DNA of 64,000 nt. Origin: Deefgea tanakiae (GTDB lineage: Bacteria > Pseudomonadota > Gammaproteobacteria > Burkholderiales > Chitinibacteraceae). The stretch's first letter is position 1. Each line of letters opens with the position of its first letter. A program made the position numbers and the translations under genes. Of this stretch, positions 1-8,467 are shown in pieces. The stretch covers positions 1,674,001 through 1,738,000 of the forward strand of contig NZ_CP081150.1 in NCBI RefSeq assembly GCF_019665765.1. The letters run 5' to 3'. The notes below the pieces were generated by a model. The model saw nothing but the letters and a program-made list of their open reading frames with translations. It was not told where the DNA came from and ran no database searches.

Positions 1-93
1 CTATGAAGTAGTCAGTGAGATCAAACATTGCGATATTTACTCAGACTGAATCGGACAGTGATTTGAGGAGGTTCTAAATTTAGATATGTTTTC

Positions 94-137
94 CGACTTC
101 CCTCTGTTGTGCTAAATTTTGCATCAGAAGGAAGTCG
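94..137. repeat. Imperfect inverted repeat downstream of ettA
   Basis: Arms CGACTTCCCTCTG (94-106) and CAGAAGGAAGTCG (125-137) pair at 12 of 13 positions around an 18-base loop. It lies just past the ettA stop in the ettA direction, but no T-tract follows on either strand, so it is a weak terminator candidate. Bases 1-93 hold nothing recognisable. Confidence 0.35.
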
Positions 138-153
138 CCTAAAGTACTAGAAC

Positions 154-1821
154 TTAACGAGAGATTGGCTTGTAGCGAATCCGTTTTGGTTTCGCGCCCT
201 CTTCACCCAAGCGTTTTTTCTTATCGGCTTCGTATTCTTGATAGTTACCGTCAAAGAAATTCCATTGCGAATTGCCTTCTGCCGCCAAGATATGCGTCGC
301 AATCCGATCAAGGAACCAGCGATCATGGGAAATAACAAACACGGTACCTGCAAACTCAAGCAAGGCATCTTCCAAGGCACGCAGTGTTTCCACGTCCAAG
401 TCATTCGATGGCTCATCGAGTAGCAAAACATTGCCGCCTTTGAGCAGCGTTTTTGCCAAATGCAGGCGACCACGCTCACCACCGGATAAATTGCCAACCA
501 GTTTAGCCTGATCTGCGCCCTTAAAGTTAAAACGCCCCAGATAAGCACGGCTGCTCATTTCAAACTTGCCGACATTAATCACGTCATGACCATTTGAAAC
601 ATCTTGGAACACGGTCTTGTCGTTTTCCAAACCTTCACGGCTTTGTTCAACAAACGCCATTTGCACGGTTTGGCCGATTTCAACTTCGCCGCTATCCGGT
701 GCTTCTTTACCAGCAATCATTTTAAACAGCGTTGATTTACCAGCACCATTCGGGCCGATAATTCCGACAATCGCACCTGCTGGTACATTAAAGCTCAAAT
801 CATCGATCAAAAGACGATCGCCAAACGCTTTGCTCACGCCTTTAAACTCAATGACTTTATCACCCAAACGCTCAGCAACAGGAATAAAGATCTCTTGCGT
901 TTCATTGCGTTTTTGATGCTCAAAGCTACTCAATTCTTCAAAACGTGCAATACGCGCTTTTGATTTGGCTTGGCGGCCTTTTGGATTTTGACGAACCCAC
1001 TCCAATTCTTTGTTCAACGCTTTTTGACGCGCCGACTCTTGTGACTCTTCGACTTTCAAGCGCTCTTCTTTCTTTTGCAACCAAGTCGAATAATTGCCTT
1101 CCCAAGGAATACCATGGCCACGATCGAGTTCCAAAATCCACTCGGCGGCGTTATCAAGGAAATAGCGATCATGCGTTACCGCAACCACAGTTCCTGGGAA
1201 ACGCACCAAGAATTGCTCCAGCCATTCCACTGACTCAGCATCCAAGTGATTGGTTGGCTCGTCGAGCAGCAACATATCTGGCTTAGACAGCAGCAATTTA
1301 CACAAAGCCACACGGCGTTTTTCACCACCGGAAAGTTGCCCAACAATGGCATCCCACTCTGGCAAGCGCAGTGCATCGGCTGCGATTTCGAGTTGCAATT
1401 CCAAATTGTCGCCTGCACCCGCAGAGATAATCGCTTCAAGGCGGCCTTGTTCCTCAGCCAAAGCGTCAAAGTCGGCGCCCTCTTCGGCATATGCAGAGTA
1501 CACTGCCTCAAGTTTGGCTTGGGCTTCAAAGACTTCACCAAGGCCACTTTCTACTTCTTGGCGCACGGTGTTGGTCGCGGTTAACTCAGGTTCTTGTGCC
1601 AAATAGCCAATTTTGATATTGGGCAGATGTTGCACTTCACCTTCAAACTCTTTTTCCACGCCAGCCATGATTTTCAAAACAGTTGATTTACCTGAACCGT
1701 TTAAGCCCAATAAACCAATCTTTGCGCCGGGAAAAAAAGACAGGGAAATGTCTTTAATAATCTGGCGTTTCGGCGGAACAATTTTGCTCACACGGAGCAT
1801 CGACATTACATACTGTGCCAT
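154..1821 (-). CDS. ettA: Energy-dependent translational throttle protein EttA (ABC-F ATPase)
   Basis: Soluble ABC-F ATPase that binds the ribosomal E site and gates entry into elongation according to the ATP/ADP ratio (known for E. coli EttA). There are two ABC domains in one chain and no membrane segments. Domain 1 has Walker A GLNGSGKST near residue 40, signature LSGGEKRR and Walker B LLLDEPTNHLD. The linker (about 240-320) is rich in K, E and R. Domain 2 has GPNGAGKST, LSGGERGR and LLLDEPSNDLD. The length of 555 residues is the same as E. coli EttA. ATG start with AAAGG upstream. It is probably monocistronic: the next minus-strand gene ends 180 bases upstream. A degraded copy of its last ~65 bases occurs near 59.5 kb. 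Confidence 0.96.
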   Translation of the reverse strand: MAQYVMSMLRVSKIVPPKRQIIKDISLSFFPGAKIGLLGLNGSGKSTVLKIMAGVEKEFEGEVQHLPNIKIGYLAQEPELTATNTVRQEVESGLGEVFEAQAKLEAVYSAYAEEGADFDALAEEQGRLEAIISAGAGDNLELQLEIAADALRLPEWDAIVGQLSGGEKRRVALCKLLLSKPDMLLLDEPTNHLDAESVEWLEQFLVRFPGTVVAVTHDRYFLDNAAEWILELDRGHGIPWEGNYSTWLQKKEERLKVEESQESARQKALNKELEWVRQNPKGRQAKSKARIARFEELSSFEHQKRNETQEIFIPVAERLGDKVIEFKGVSKAFGDRLLIDDLSFNVPAGAIVGIIGPNGAGKSTLFKMIAGKEAPDSGEVEIGQTVQMAFVEQSREGLENDKTVFQDVSNGHDVINVGKFEMSSRAYLGRFNFKGADQAKLVGNLSGGERGRLHLAKTLLKGGNVLLLDEPSNDLDVETLRALEDALLEFAGTVFVISHDRWFLDRIATHILAAEGNSQWNFFDGNYQEYEADKKKRLGEEGAKPKRIRYKPISR

Positions 1822-2001
1822 TCAGAAAACCTTTAAAAACAGTGGAAATAGATAAACAAGAGTTTAACAGGCTGCGCTATATCAGCGCTATCTTTCGAAG
1901 AGGGAGGTATGTAGGGGGAAATGATATTGGCACCATGGTATTACCATACAAGCCATCAATATGATTAACTGCAAGGCAATACCCATCAGCAACAAATAAA
2001 C

Positions 2002-2460
2002 TTATTTAACCTGCAGCGTTGCGCGCATTCCAGCGTCAAAGTGCCCAGGCTTCAGGCACGCAATATAAAATGTTCCGGGCTGCGTAAACTTCCATTTAAT
2101 CTGTGCGGTTTCACCGGCTTTTGCACTAATCGATTTTGAATCCTCGTGCTCCATATCAGGATGCATTTTCATCACTTCAGCGTGCTTTTTTAAATCGTAC
2201 AGATGTCCCATCACCGCTTCATGCTTGAGCTTGCCATCATTTTTGAACGACAACGTGACGGCTTCACCGCGCTTAATTTGAATCACATTCGGCGTGTATT
2301 TCATATCATCGCTCATGCTTATCAACACCGTGCGCGTCGTTTTTTTGGCGGGCTCGCCCATTGGATCTGCAGTATGCGAATGATCGCCGCCGCCCCAAGC
2401 CCATCCTGATATAGTCAGCGCGCTGATCACACCCACCATTTTGAATTGCTTTACTCTCAT
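2002..2460 (-). CDS. Periplasmic cupredoxin-like copper protein
   Basis: About 152 residues. An N-terminal signal peptide (MRVKQFKMVGVISALTISGW) is followed by a short His-containing segment (GGDHSHT) and a cupredoxin domain. The C-terminal half has the type-1 copper loop: an upstream His in KLKHEAVMGH, then YIACLKPGHFDAGM supplying Cys, His and Met ligands. The Met/His-rich stretch in the middle (KHAEVMKMHPDMEHE) resembles proteins that shuttle copper in the periplasm. I chose the ATG at 2460 because AGGAGA lies 6 bases upstream. The seven-codon upstream extension lacks a ribosome site and would spoil the signal peptide. Metal identity is inferred from the family. Confidence 0.85.
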   Translation of the reverse strand: MRVKQFKMVGVISALTISGWAWGGGDHSHTADPMGEPAKKTTRTVLISMSDDMKYTPNVIQIKRGEAVTLSFKNDGKLKHEAVMGHLYDLKKHAEVMKMHPDMEHEDSKSISAKAGETAQIKWKFTQPGTFYIACLKPGHFDAGMRATLQVK

Positions 2461-2531
2461 TACGTCTTCTCCTGTGGTCACGCTCGTTCGGCGTTGACTC
2501 TATGACAAGAGAGAATATTAGCGGATTCAGT

Positions 2532-2882
2532 TTATGATGCGGCACACACTGCGAATATTTCTTGCCCTGCTGCACAGCTTGGAGCGCCGTGTTGGCGCGC
2601 AGCAATGGCAAACTCAGTATCTTGCTCAGCAACACTAAGACGGTGAGCCATTTTGGAGATTTGCGTGATAGTTCCCTGTCCATCGGCAACAAGGTACAAA
2701 CCGACAAAGCGCCGTGCTATTAAGCGCAATTCCGCGGGTAGGCATTGCAATACACGGGCAGAGAGCAACACCGATGAGCCACTCCAAGCAGGCTGCACAA
2801 GATGCTCAAGTAAACTCATTGGTACTTGCAGTGTTTGTTGTTGCAAAAAGGCTTGGTCTGATAAGCGAAAGCGAATGGTCAT
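2532..2882 (-). CDS. Unknown 116-residue protein behind two palindromic operators
   Basis: I do not recognise this protein. It has 116 residues, no signal peptide or clear membrane segment, and is rich in Ala, Gln and Leu. The C-terminal third holds three Cys. ATG with GGAG 8 bases upstream supports translation. Upstream on the same strand is a plausible sigma-70 promoter: TTGCGA, a 17-base spacer, then TATTGT. Two copies of GAACNNNNGTTC (2900-2911, 2950-2961) bracket this promoter. That layout suggests tight repression by a LexA-like or other dimeric regulator, so the product may be a stress-inducible protein. Function is unknown and the operator reading is inference. Confidence 0.6.
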   Translation of the reverse strand: MTIRFRLSDQAFLQQQTLQVPMSLLEHLVQPAWSGSSVLLSARVLQCLPAELRLIARRFVGLYLVADGQGTITQISKMAHRLSVAEQDTEFAIAARQHGAPSCAAGQEIFAVCAAS

Positions 2883-2899
2883 GACGGCTTCTCCAAATA

Positions 2900-2911
2900 G
2901 AACGTACGTTC
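2900..2911. promoter_or_regulatory. Palindromic operator GAACGTACGTTC (proximal)
   Basis: Perfect 12-base palindrome, 17 bases before the start codon of the 116-residue gene and downstream of its predicted -10 element. The core GAAC-N4-GTTC matches the LexA box of Gram-positive bacteria. The usual betaproteobacterial LexA box is CTGT-N8-ACAG, so regulator identity is open. Confidence 0.55.
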
Positions 2912-2949
2912 ACAATACAAGAGCAAGATGCCATTCGCAAGTCCAATAA

Positions 2950-2961
2950 GAACGTTTGTTC
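2950..2961. promoter_or_regulatory. Palindromic operator GAACGTTTGTTC (distal)
   Basis: Second GAAC-N4-GTTC site, exactly 50 bases from the first and upstream of the predicted -35 element (TTGCGA). Two half-sites in the same relation around one promoter argue against chance. Confidence 0.5.
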
Positions 2962-2965
2962 TACA

Positions 2966-3004
2966 AAAACAACAAAGGCGACTCGGTCGCCTTTGTTGTT
3001 TTGA
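2966..3004 (-). terminator. Rho-independent terminator of yejK
   Basis: Perfect stem AACAACAAAGGCGA / TCGCCTTTGTTGTT with loop CTCGG. A and T tracts on either side let it work in both directions. It separates yejK from the downstream 116-residue gene. Confidence 0.85.
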
Positions 3005-3068
3005 CTTACCCACCACTGTATATTGATCAAGCCATTATTTAGCATAGCATTGGACAAAATACCTAGAG

Positions 3069-4070
3069 TTATTGCTCTAATAAAGCTTTCTTCAACTTAT
3101 CAGGAATGTTCGACAGCACCAGCGTATCGGTGTGCTTGTCGTAAATCACAGCACCGGAACGCAAGCTGGCGCGATCAAATTCAAGCTTCCATTCTGGCGC
3201 AGCCGCTTTAAAACGCATCAATGGCTTAATTGCGCGACGATCAGGCACAAAGCCATCGACCAAGCCTAAATCTTCGTGCTGCAAGACGTCTTGCAGCGCC
3301 TGTGGTGCGTCGGGGAAGATTTGACTGGCGACATCGGCGAGATTGACCTCACCTTGGTCATTACCCATTTCATCGAGCAAACTGTGCGCGCGCTGAAACA
3401 CTTCATCGCGGTCTTGCGCGCTGAGTGCTTGTTGCTCAACAAATTGCTCTAAGCCTTTAACGAGCTTTTGCGTTTCTTTGAGCGGCGTGACCATATCGTT
3501 ACAGCCGAGAAACAGCTTGAAGTACGCGGCCACATCACCACGCCCGCGCAAGAAACTCACATAGCGCTCACCGCCAGCTTGCCACACACCCAAATCAATC
3601 CGCCCCGCCACACGCAAATGATCCATGTCCAGATGAATACTATCTTCGACCTGCATTTCACCATTCACCGCAGTACCAATCACTTCACTAACTAGGGCGA
3701 CGAAGACAAAGTCCATCGCCGCATTTTGCACGCGCGCAATCAGCACATAGCCGCCATTGGCTTCTGGCTCTTGCTCGGCGCGCACCTGCAAATGCGCCAA
3801 TAATTGCTGGGAAAAAGTCAGGAAATTGGCATCATCCAGATATCGTCGCACCAAGGCGGGCATTGGATATTCGTGCTCATCTTCTTCAAACTTGCCAAAG
3901 CCTTTGCCGTTACGCGTACCGTACAACTGGCAGAGATGATCGACCAAACGCTGCGCTGCACTGTTAATCGGCATTTCGGCCGTACTTAGCGCCACACGCG
4001 CGGGGCCATTAGGCTCTTTGTGTAGTTGATGAATAATGAGGTTTTGAATGGTGTTGGGAGTATTTGACAT
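3069..4070 (-). CDS. yejK: Nucleoid-associated protein YejK/NdpA
   Basis: 333 residues, the usual length of the YejK (NdpA, 37-kDa nucleoid-associated) family, whose members bind DNA in the nucleoid. In some bacteria they interact with topoisomerases. The sequence is family-like throughout: N-terminal IQNLIIHQLHKE, central AMDFVFVALV, the AGRIDLGVWQ and RYVSFLRGRGDVAAYFK block, and a KPLMRFKAAAPEWKLEFDR C-terminal part. It has no signal peptide. A strong terminator follows. An unrelated helical-protein gene lies 45 bases upstream on the same strand, so the two may be cotranscribed. Confidence 0.93.
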   Translation of the reverse strand: MSNTPNTIQNLIIHQLHKEPNGPARVALSTAEMPINSAAQRLVDHLCQLYGTRNGKGFGKFEEDEHEYPMPALVRRYLDDANFLTFSQQLLAHLQVRAEQEPEANGGYVLIARVQNAAMDFVFVALVSEVIGTAVNGEMQVEDSIHLDMDHLRVAGRIDLGVWQAGGERYVSFLRGRGDVAAYFKLFLGCNDMVTPLKETQKLVKGLEQFVEQQALSAQDRDEVFQRAHSLLDEMGNDQGEVNLADVASQIFPDAPQALQDVLQHEDLGLVDGFVPDRRAIKPLMRFKAAAPEWKLEFDRASLRSGAVIYDKHTDTLVLSNIPDKLKKALLEQ

Positions 4071-4115
4071 GCCGCAGCCTTGAAAACAGATGCGGCATTA
4101 TCCCATTGAATGGGC

Positions 4116-4634
4116 TCACTGCGTATTTCTTGCTGCGGTTTCATCCGATACATCATGCTCAAAAGTACGCCCATCGGCGTGCATGGCTTTCAAGACTTGG
4201 TAGCAATCTTCGATATGCGCATTACCCAACATCCGCATCGCACCATAGCTAATACCGGCGGCAATAGCAGACCCTAAAAATGGAACGAATTTTGCAGCTT
4301 GTTTGCTCGCCATCCGCACGCCAACTCGCTTGAATGCGAGCACCAATAGCTCTTTGGTCATGTATTTGCCAACCAGCGTACTGCCCAATGAGCTAGCAAT
4401 CACAAAAATGCGCTGTTTGATTTTTGGGTCTAGTTGCTGAATGCGACTGGGAGTCAAAGCAAACTTATCGTTAATCATCTCAATCATTTGCTTCATGATC
4501 GCCACATCTGCAGCCACGTCAAAGCCAGGAATCGGCACAACCGCTAATGCACCCGATGCCATTGCGCGCTTGGCCACCAAAGCTCGGCATTCGGTACGGA
4601 TTTGTTCAATTTCGACCAAGGTCATCGAGCGCAT
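4116..4634 (-). CDS. Hydrophobic helical protein, possibly DUF697-like
   Basis: 172 residues, mostly helical. A Pro/Gly-rich hydrophobic motif near residues 34-41 (VVPIPGFD) precedes an acidic helix (VAADVAIMKQMIEMI), and a second hydrophobic segment (FVPFLGSAIAAGISYGAM) lies near 135-152. This pattern resembles the C-terminal membrane-associated helices of DUF697/YcjF-type proteins and of IRG-like GTPases, but no GTPase domain is present. It may be peripheral to the inner membrane. ATG at 4634 with AAAGAG upstream; MTLVE three codons later is an alternative start. Function is unknown. Confidence 0.65.
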   Translation of the reverse strand: MRSMTLVEIEQIRTECRALVAKRAMASGALAVVPIPGFDVAADVAIMKQMIEMINDKFALTPSRIQQLDPKIKQRIFVIASSLGSTLVGKYMTKELLVLAFKRVGVRMASKQAAKFVPFLGSAIAAGISYGAMRMLGNAHIEDCYQVLKAMHADGRTFEHDVSDETAARNTQ

Positions 4635-4741
4635 GTATAACTCTTTTCATGAAGACAGAAACTAAATGGATACAAATTCGCTCACTTAGTTCAATTTAAA
4701 CCATGTATAACTCACAAGGCATCATTTAGTATTGCTTATAA

Positions 4742-5470
4742 CTAGATACCCTCAAGCGCCAGCCATTTACCATTGAGTAAACCTTCAATCGGCTGATACT
4801 GTGTTTTGTACTCCATCTTGCGGCAGTTTTTAATCCAATACCCCAAGTACACATACTGCAAACCCAACTGCTTGGCGAGCCCGACTTGCCACAGCACGTT
4901 AAAAACCCCAAAACTACGTGCCGCAAAATCAGGATCAAAAAAGGTGTACACCGATGAAATGCCATCGTCGAGCTGATCAATCAGGCTGACCATCCGCACC
5001 ACGCCGTTTTCACTGAACTCGGCTAAAAAACTTGCCACCTGACTTTTTAAGATAAAACCTTCGTATTGCTCGCGACCATCTTGATCCATGCCGCCCCCAC
5101 TATGCCGCGACTGCTGGTAGCGCTGATACAGCTCGAAGTGCTCATCACGATACTCCAACTCCATAATGCGGACTTTGAGTGATTCATTGCGCTTTAAAGT
5201 TCGTTTTTGGGTGCGATTCGCCTCAAACAAAGCCACTGGCAAACGAACAGCAACACAGGCTTGGCAATGATCGCACCAAGGGCGATAAACAAACGCACCA
5301 CTACGACGAAACCCTTGCAGCACCAATTGACTATAAGCACCCGATGAAATGAGTTCAGATGGGACGGCAACTTGCGAGCGCGCTTCTTGGTCAGACAAAT
5401 AACTGCAGGGGTACGGCGCTGTAGCATAAAACTGCAATTGAACTGTGTGCTTGCGGAATGTATCGTTCAT
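4742..5470 (-). CDS. bpt: Aspartate/glutamate leucyltransferase (Bpt)
   Basis: Transfers Leu from Leu-tRNA to N-terminal Asp or Glu, marking proteins for ClpS/ClpAP degradation (bacterial N-end rule). 242 residues. The N-terminal ATE block carries [14 protein letters not shown], and [18 protein letters not shown] supplies the CxxC cysteines. The C-terminal acyltransferase-like half has [16 protein letters not shown] and [10 protein letters not shown] chose ATG 5470 ([15 protein letters not shown]), the conserved N-terminus of the family. A longer in-frame start at 5515 would overlap aat. It follows aat by 17 bases, so the two transferases of the pathway form an operon. Confidence 0.94.
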   Translation of the reverse strand: MNDTFRKHTVQLQFYATAPYPCSYLSDQEARSQVAVPSELISSGAYSQLVLQGFRRSGAFVYRPWCDHCQACVAVRLPVALFEANRTQKRTLKRNESLKVRIMELEYRDEHFELYQRYQQSRHSGGGMDQDGREQYEGFILKSQVASFLAEFSENGVVRMVSLIDQLDDGISSVYTFFDPDFAARSFGVFNVLWQVGLAKQLGLQYVYLGYWIKNCRKMEYKTQYQPIEGLLNGKWLALEGI

Positions 5471-5487
5471 GCGACACCTACTCAAAT

Positions 5488-6183
5488 TCACTCGTTGATA
5501 TGGCAATATTGCCAAGGCCCTAACTGCTCAGGCTCATCCAGAAGAACTTTCAGCTTAGCAACAAATTCGTAACGATCAATCTCTCGAGCACCAAAGCGCG
5601 CCAAATGATCGGTGTACATTTGACAATCAATCATTGAAAAACCCTGAGCCTTTAACCACTGCACAGCATGCACGAAGGCAATTTTGGAGGCGTCTGAGCG
5701 ACGGGCAAACATGGATTCGCCATAAAACATTTTGCCCAGTGCCATCCCATACAAGCCACCAACTAACTCGCCATCCATCCAACACTCAAAACTGTGAGCA
5801 AATCCAGCCTCATGCAAGGCGATGTAGGCAGCCAGCATCTCATCGCTAATCCAGGTTCCCGCCTCAGTACCACGGGGTGCTGCACAGCCTTGCATCACCT
5901 GCGCAAACGCCGTATCGAAGGTTACCTCATAGGAGCGATGACGAACCACTTTGGCCAATGATTTTGGCACTTGGAACTCATCGACATGCAATACCATGCG
6001 AGGACTTGGGCTCCACCAAAGAATCGGCTCTCCCGGCATAAACCAAGGAAAAATACCTTGCCGATAAGCAGCAAGCACTCGCTGAGGCGATAAATCGCCT
6101 CCTGCGGCCAAGAGACCATTCGGCTCTTTGAGTGCACTCTCCAGCAGAGGGAACTCGTGTCGATGATCTAACCAAGGAATCAA
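5488..6183 (-). CDS. aat: Leucyl/phenylalanyl-tRNA-protein transferase
   Basis: Adds Leu or Phe to proteins with N-terminal Lys or Arg, generating primary N-degrons. 231 residues, normal for the family. Diagnostic motifs are [41 protein letters not shown], the [16 protein letters not shown] core and [16 protein letters not shown]. The coding frame begins at a TTG (6183). In-frame rare codons upstream such as ATT cannot be excluded, because no strong ribosome site is visible. fur stops 21 bases upstream on the same strand, so fur-aat-bpt may be one transcript. Confidence 0.94.
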   Translation of the reverse strand: MIPWLDHRHEFPLLESALKEPNGLLAAGGDLSPQRVLAAYRQGIFPWFMPGEPILWWSPSPRMVLHVDEFQVPKSLAKVVRHRSYEVTFDTAFAQVMQGCAAPRGTEAGTWISDEMLAAYIALHEAGFAHSFECWMDGELVGGLYGMALGKMFYGESMFARRSDASKIAFVHAVQWLKAQGFSMIDCQMYTDHLARFGAREIDRYEFVAKLKVLLDEPEQLGPWQYCHINE

Positions 6184-6204
6184 CGGTAAAAACTCAATAA
6201 CAAT

Positions 6205-6630
6205 TTATTTCTTCGCTTTGGCCTGACAAACTTTACAAATACCATAGATATACATCTCATGATCTTGAATATCAAAGCCATGTTTCGCTGCGATCGCATC
6301 TTGGCGCGCTTCGATTTCTGGATCAAAAAACTCTTCGACAGCACCGCATTTTACGCACACCAAATGATCATGGTGCTCATCTTGCTTCAGTTCGAACACC
6401 GCTTTACCCGTTTCAAAATGGTGACGTTCTAAAATACCCGCTTGCTCAAACTGAGTGAGCACACGGTAAACGGTCGCCAAACCAACATCTATCTCTTCAA
6501 CCAGCAGCATACGGTATACATCTTCAGCGGTCAGATGACGTTCTTCACTGGTTTCAAACAGATTTAAAATCTTTAAACGAGGCCCTGTAGCCTTCAATCC
6601 CATGCCTTTTAATTCAGCCGCTTTACTCAT
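6205..6630 (-). CDS. fur: Ferric uptake regulator Fur
   Basis: Iron-sensing repressor of 141 residues. The N-terminal winged helix (about 10-80) includes [26 protein letters not shown]. The C-terminal dimerisation and metal domain has the His cluster [20 protein letters not shown] with a CxxC, and a second CxxC in [14 protein letters not shown] and the following Cys pair are typical Fur metal sites. It is divergent from bamE across 107 bases, a classical betaproteobacterial arrangement. I did not find a convincing 19-base Fur box in that gap. Confidence 0.96.
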   Translation of the reverse strand: MSKAAELKGMGLKATGPRLKILNLFETSEERHLTAEDVYRMLLVEEIDVGLATVYRVLTQFEQAGILERHHFETGKAVFELKQDEHHDHLVCVKCGAVEEFFDPEIEARQDAIAAKHGFDIQDHEMYIYGICKVCQAKAKK

Positions 6631-6737
6631 TAGTTATTCTCTTCTTTGTTCCCCAAGGTGCGGGAGTTGCACAATACGGTTATGATATAGCGTTTCCCGG
6701 TGACGCGCACCGGCATCCACGAGCGAATCGAACCAAG

Positions 6738-7199
6738 ATGAAGGCCAGACTACTTACTGTTTTTGTGACCAGCAGCCTATTGTTAACTGGCTGCAGCGTC
6801 GTTAATTTTTTAACACCCTATAAAATTGACATTCCACAGGGCAATGAAATTACAGCCAATCAAGTTGAATTGCTTCGTGTGGGTATGACCCGAGCTCAAG
6901 TTCGATTCGTCTTGGGTACCCCACTACTTACCGATCCTTTTCATAAAGATCGTTGGGATTACATTTTCCGCGACAGTCGCTCAGGTGTTTTGAGAGAGTC
7001 GTATGACTTTAAACTCTTTTTTAATGAGAATAGCTTAGTTCGCTGGGAAGGCACGTTTTTTCCAGACCCTAAAGCCAATCAAATTCAAAAAACAAAGCCA
7101 CAGCCTCCTGAGAGTAATTTAATGTCGATGCCAGTCAATCCTGGCGACCCAAATTCTAAAGATGTCGAAGTGAAACCGCTACTCAAAGAGGGCTTTTAA
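6738..7199 (+). CDS. bamE: Outer membrane assembly lipoprotein BamE
   Basis: Small lipoprotein of the BAM complex that inserts beta-barrel proteins into the outer membrane. 153 residues. The N-terminus is a lipoprotein signal with lipobox LLLTGCS, so the mature protein starts at Cys19. The SmpA/OmlA domain follows (VELLRVGMTRAQVRFVLGTPLLTDPFHKDRWDY), with the conserved GMT..QV...G.P core. The C-terminal 40 residues are Pro/Asn-rich and probably disordered. dapB starts 2 bases after the stop, so the pair is translationally close. Divergent from fur. Confidence 0.95.
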   Translation: MKARLLTVFVTSSLLLTGCSVVNFLTPYKIDIPQGNEITANQVELLRVGMTRAQVRFVLGTPLLTDPFHKDRWDYIFRDSRSGVLRESYDFKLFFNENSLVRWEGTFFPDPKANQIQKTKPQPPESNLMSMPVNPGDPNSKDVEVKPLLKEGF

Positions 7200-7201
7200 T
7201 C

Positions 7202-8002
7202 ATGACCATTAAAATTGCTATCGCAGGAAGTAGTGGTCGAATGGGGCAAATGCTGATTGAAGCAGTTCTTAATGCGCCCGATACGCAATTAACGGTTGCA
7301 CTTGATCGCACAGGAAGTGAGGCCATTGGCCGCGATGCGACTGCTTTTATTGGCACAAATAGTGGCGTCATGATTACAGATCAATTGTCTGCACTTAAAA
7401 ATGCAGACGTCTTAATTGATTTTACCCGCCCGGAAGGAACATTGGCTCACTTACAAGCGTGCCAAGAGCTAGGTGTCAAAATGATTATTGGCACTACGGG
7501 CTTTGATGAAGCAGGTCGTGCAATGATTAGTGCTGCTAGCCAAAAAATAGCGATTGTGTCAGCCTACAATATGAGCGTTGGTGTTAACTTAGTTTTCAAG
7601 CTACTCGAAATTGCAGCTGGTGTACTCAATCAAGGGTACGACGCTGAAATCGTCGAAATGCACCATAAACATAAAGTGGATGCGCCTTCAGGAACAGCGA
7701 TTGCGATGGGTGAAGCGATTGCCAAAGCATGGGATCAATCCCTTAATGAGATAGCCACTTGGTCTAGAGAAGGCATCACGGGGCCGCGTGAAAACGGCAC
7801 GATTGGATTTGCGACCCTTCGCGGCGGCGATGTGATTGGCGATCACACTGTAGTGTTTGCCGGTGAAGGCGAGCGCATTGAAGTGACTCATAAAGCCAGC
7901 AATCGAACCATCTATGCGCAAGGTAGTTTGCGAGCGGCTCGATTTTTAGCACAACACCAAACAGGTCACTACGATATGCAGGAAGTGTTGGGGCTAAAGT
8001 AA
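7202..8002 (+). CDS. dapB: 4-hydroxy-tetrahydrodipicolinate reductase DapB
   Basis: NAD(P)H-dependent reductase of the diaminopimelate/lysine pathway. 266 residues. The N-terminal Rossmann motif is IAGSSGRMGQ, the nucleotide-binding stretch is DFTRPEGTLAHL and TTGFDEAGR, and the substrate-binding catalytic block is MHHKHKVDAPSGTA with the conserved His pair and Lys. The C-terminal ATLRGGDVIGDHTV is also conserved. It sits immediately after bamE and ends at a strong terminator. Confidence 0.97.
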   Translation: MTIKIAIAGSSGRMGQMLIEAVLNAPDTQLTVALDRTGSEAIGRDATAFIGTNSGVMITDQLSALKNADVLIDFTRPEGTLAHLQACQELGVKMIIGTTGFDEAGRAMISAASQKIAIVSAYNMSVGVNLVFKLLEIAAGVLNQGYDAEIVEMHHKHKVDAPSGTAIAMGEAIAKAWDQSLNEIATWSREGITGPRENGTIGFATLRGGDVIGDHTVVFAGEGERIEVTHKASNRTIYAQGSLRAARFLAQHQTGHYDMQEVLGLK

Positions 8003-8033
8003 TCAGAAGTGCTGTAATCTAAAAGCTAGACAA

Positions 8034-8066
8034 TAAAAAACGAGGCTAAATCAGCCTCGTTTTTGT
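8034..8066 (+). terminator. Rho-independent terminator of bamE-dapB
   Basis: Stem AACGAGGCT / AGCCTCGTT with a short AAATC loop, flanked by A6 and T5 tracts, 32 bases after the dapB stop. Confidence 0.85.
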
Positions 8067-8200
8067 TACAGCCACTCTTAACAGTAATACGGAAAAGCAT
8101 AAAAACTGCAAATTAAACAGCAAAAATAAAACTCACTACTGCAAACTGCAAAGCTACATCGTGACTACTGACCTTCAGTACTGCAACATCAACTTCTGCT

Positions 8201-8257
8201 CTACTGCTACTGCTACTGCTACTGCTACTGCTACTGCTACTGCTACTGCTACTGCTA
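8201..8257. repeat. Hexanucleotide tandem repeat (CTACTG)9.5
   Basis: Nine perfect CTACTG units plus half a unit, preceded by imperfect copies. Read on the minus strand it is AGCAGT, which would encode poly-Ser in an open frame running from about 8380 to 8115. That frame has no credible start codon. The repeat lies 13 bases beyond the stop of the 29-codon ORF. Unit-number change by slippage is expected. Confidence 0.9.
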
Positions 8258-8270
8258 TCAAAAGTTAAAC

Positions 8271-8360
8271 TTAGATTTTCTCTGCGGTCAAACCATTCTG
8301 AACATAACCATTGTAACCATCTAACATAGAGCCATTTAATACCGGATGAAAAGTCCCCAT
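8271..8360 (-). CDS. Possible 29-residue peptide with strong Shine-Dalgarno
   Basis: ATG at 8360 is preceded by GGAGGTG at a spacing of 8, close to the consensus ribosome site. The 29-residue product begins MGTFHPVLNG and is rich in Asn-Gly and Tyr (LDGYNGYVQNG), with a charged end (TAEKI). It is not hydrophobic and no family is recognised. The stop lies just before the (CTACTG) array. It is real only if expressed; the ribosome site is the main evidence. Confidence 0.4.
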   Translation of the reverse strand: MGTFHPVLNGSMLDGYNGYVQNGLTAEKI

Positions 8361-8467
8361 TCAGAACACCTCCATGTTATTAAACATCGGCAATACAATA
8401 AATCAAGTTAAATACAAACTAAAAATAGACTACGAGTAACGGGGCGCCAGATCGACACCCCGCAGGG

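Noticed and set aside
1246-1606. Overlapping long ORFs on the plus strand inside ettA
   Set aside because: Antisense shadows of a conserved ABC-F gene; no independent start signals.
2306-2707. 133-codon minus-strand ORF over the cupredoxin start
   Set aside because: Overlaps two better genes in another frame, has no ribosome site and low-complexity basic content.
6631-6737. Possible Fur box in the fur-bamE gap
   Set aside because: No stretch matches the GATAATGATAATCATTATC consensus at a useful level.
8115-8380. Open minus-strand frame through the (CTACTG) repeat with poly-Ser
   Set aside because: No ATG, GTG or TTG start with a ribosome site in that frame; the overlapping 29-codon frame has the better start.
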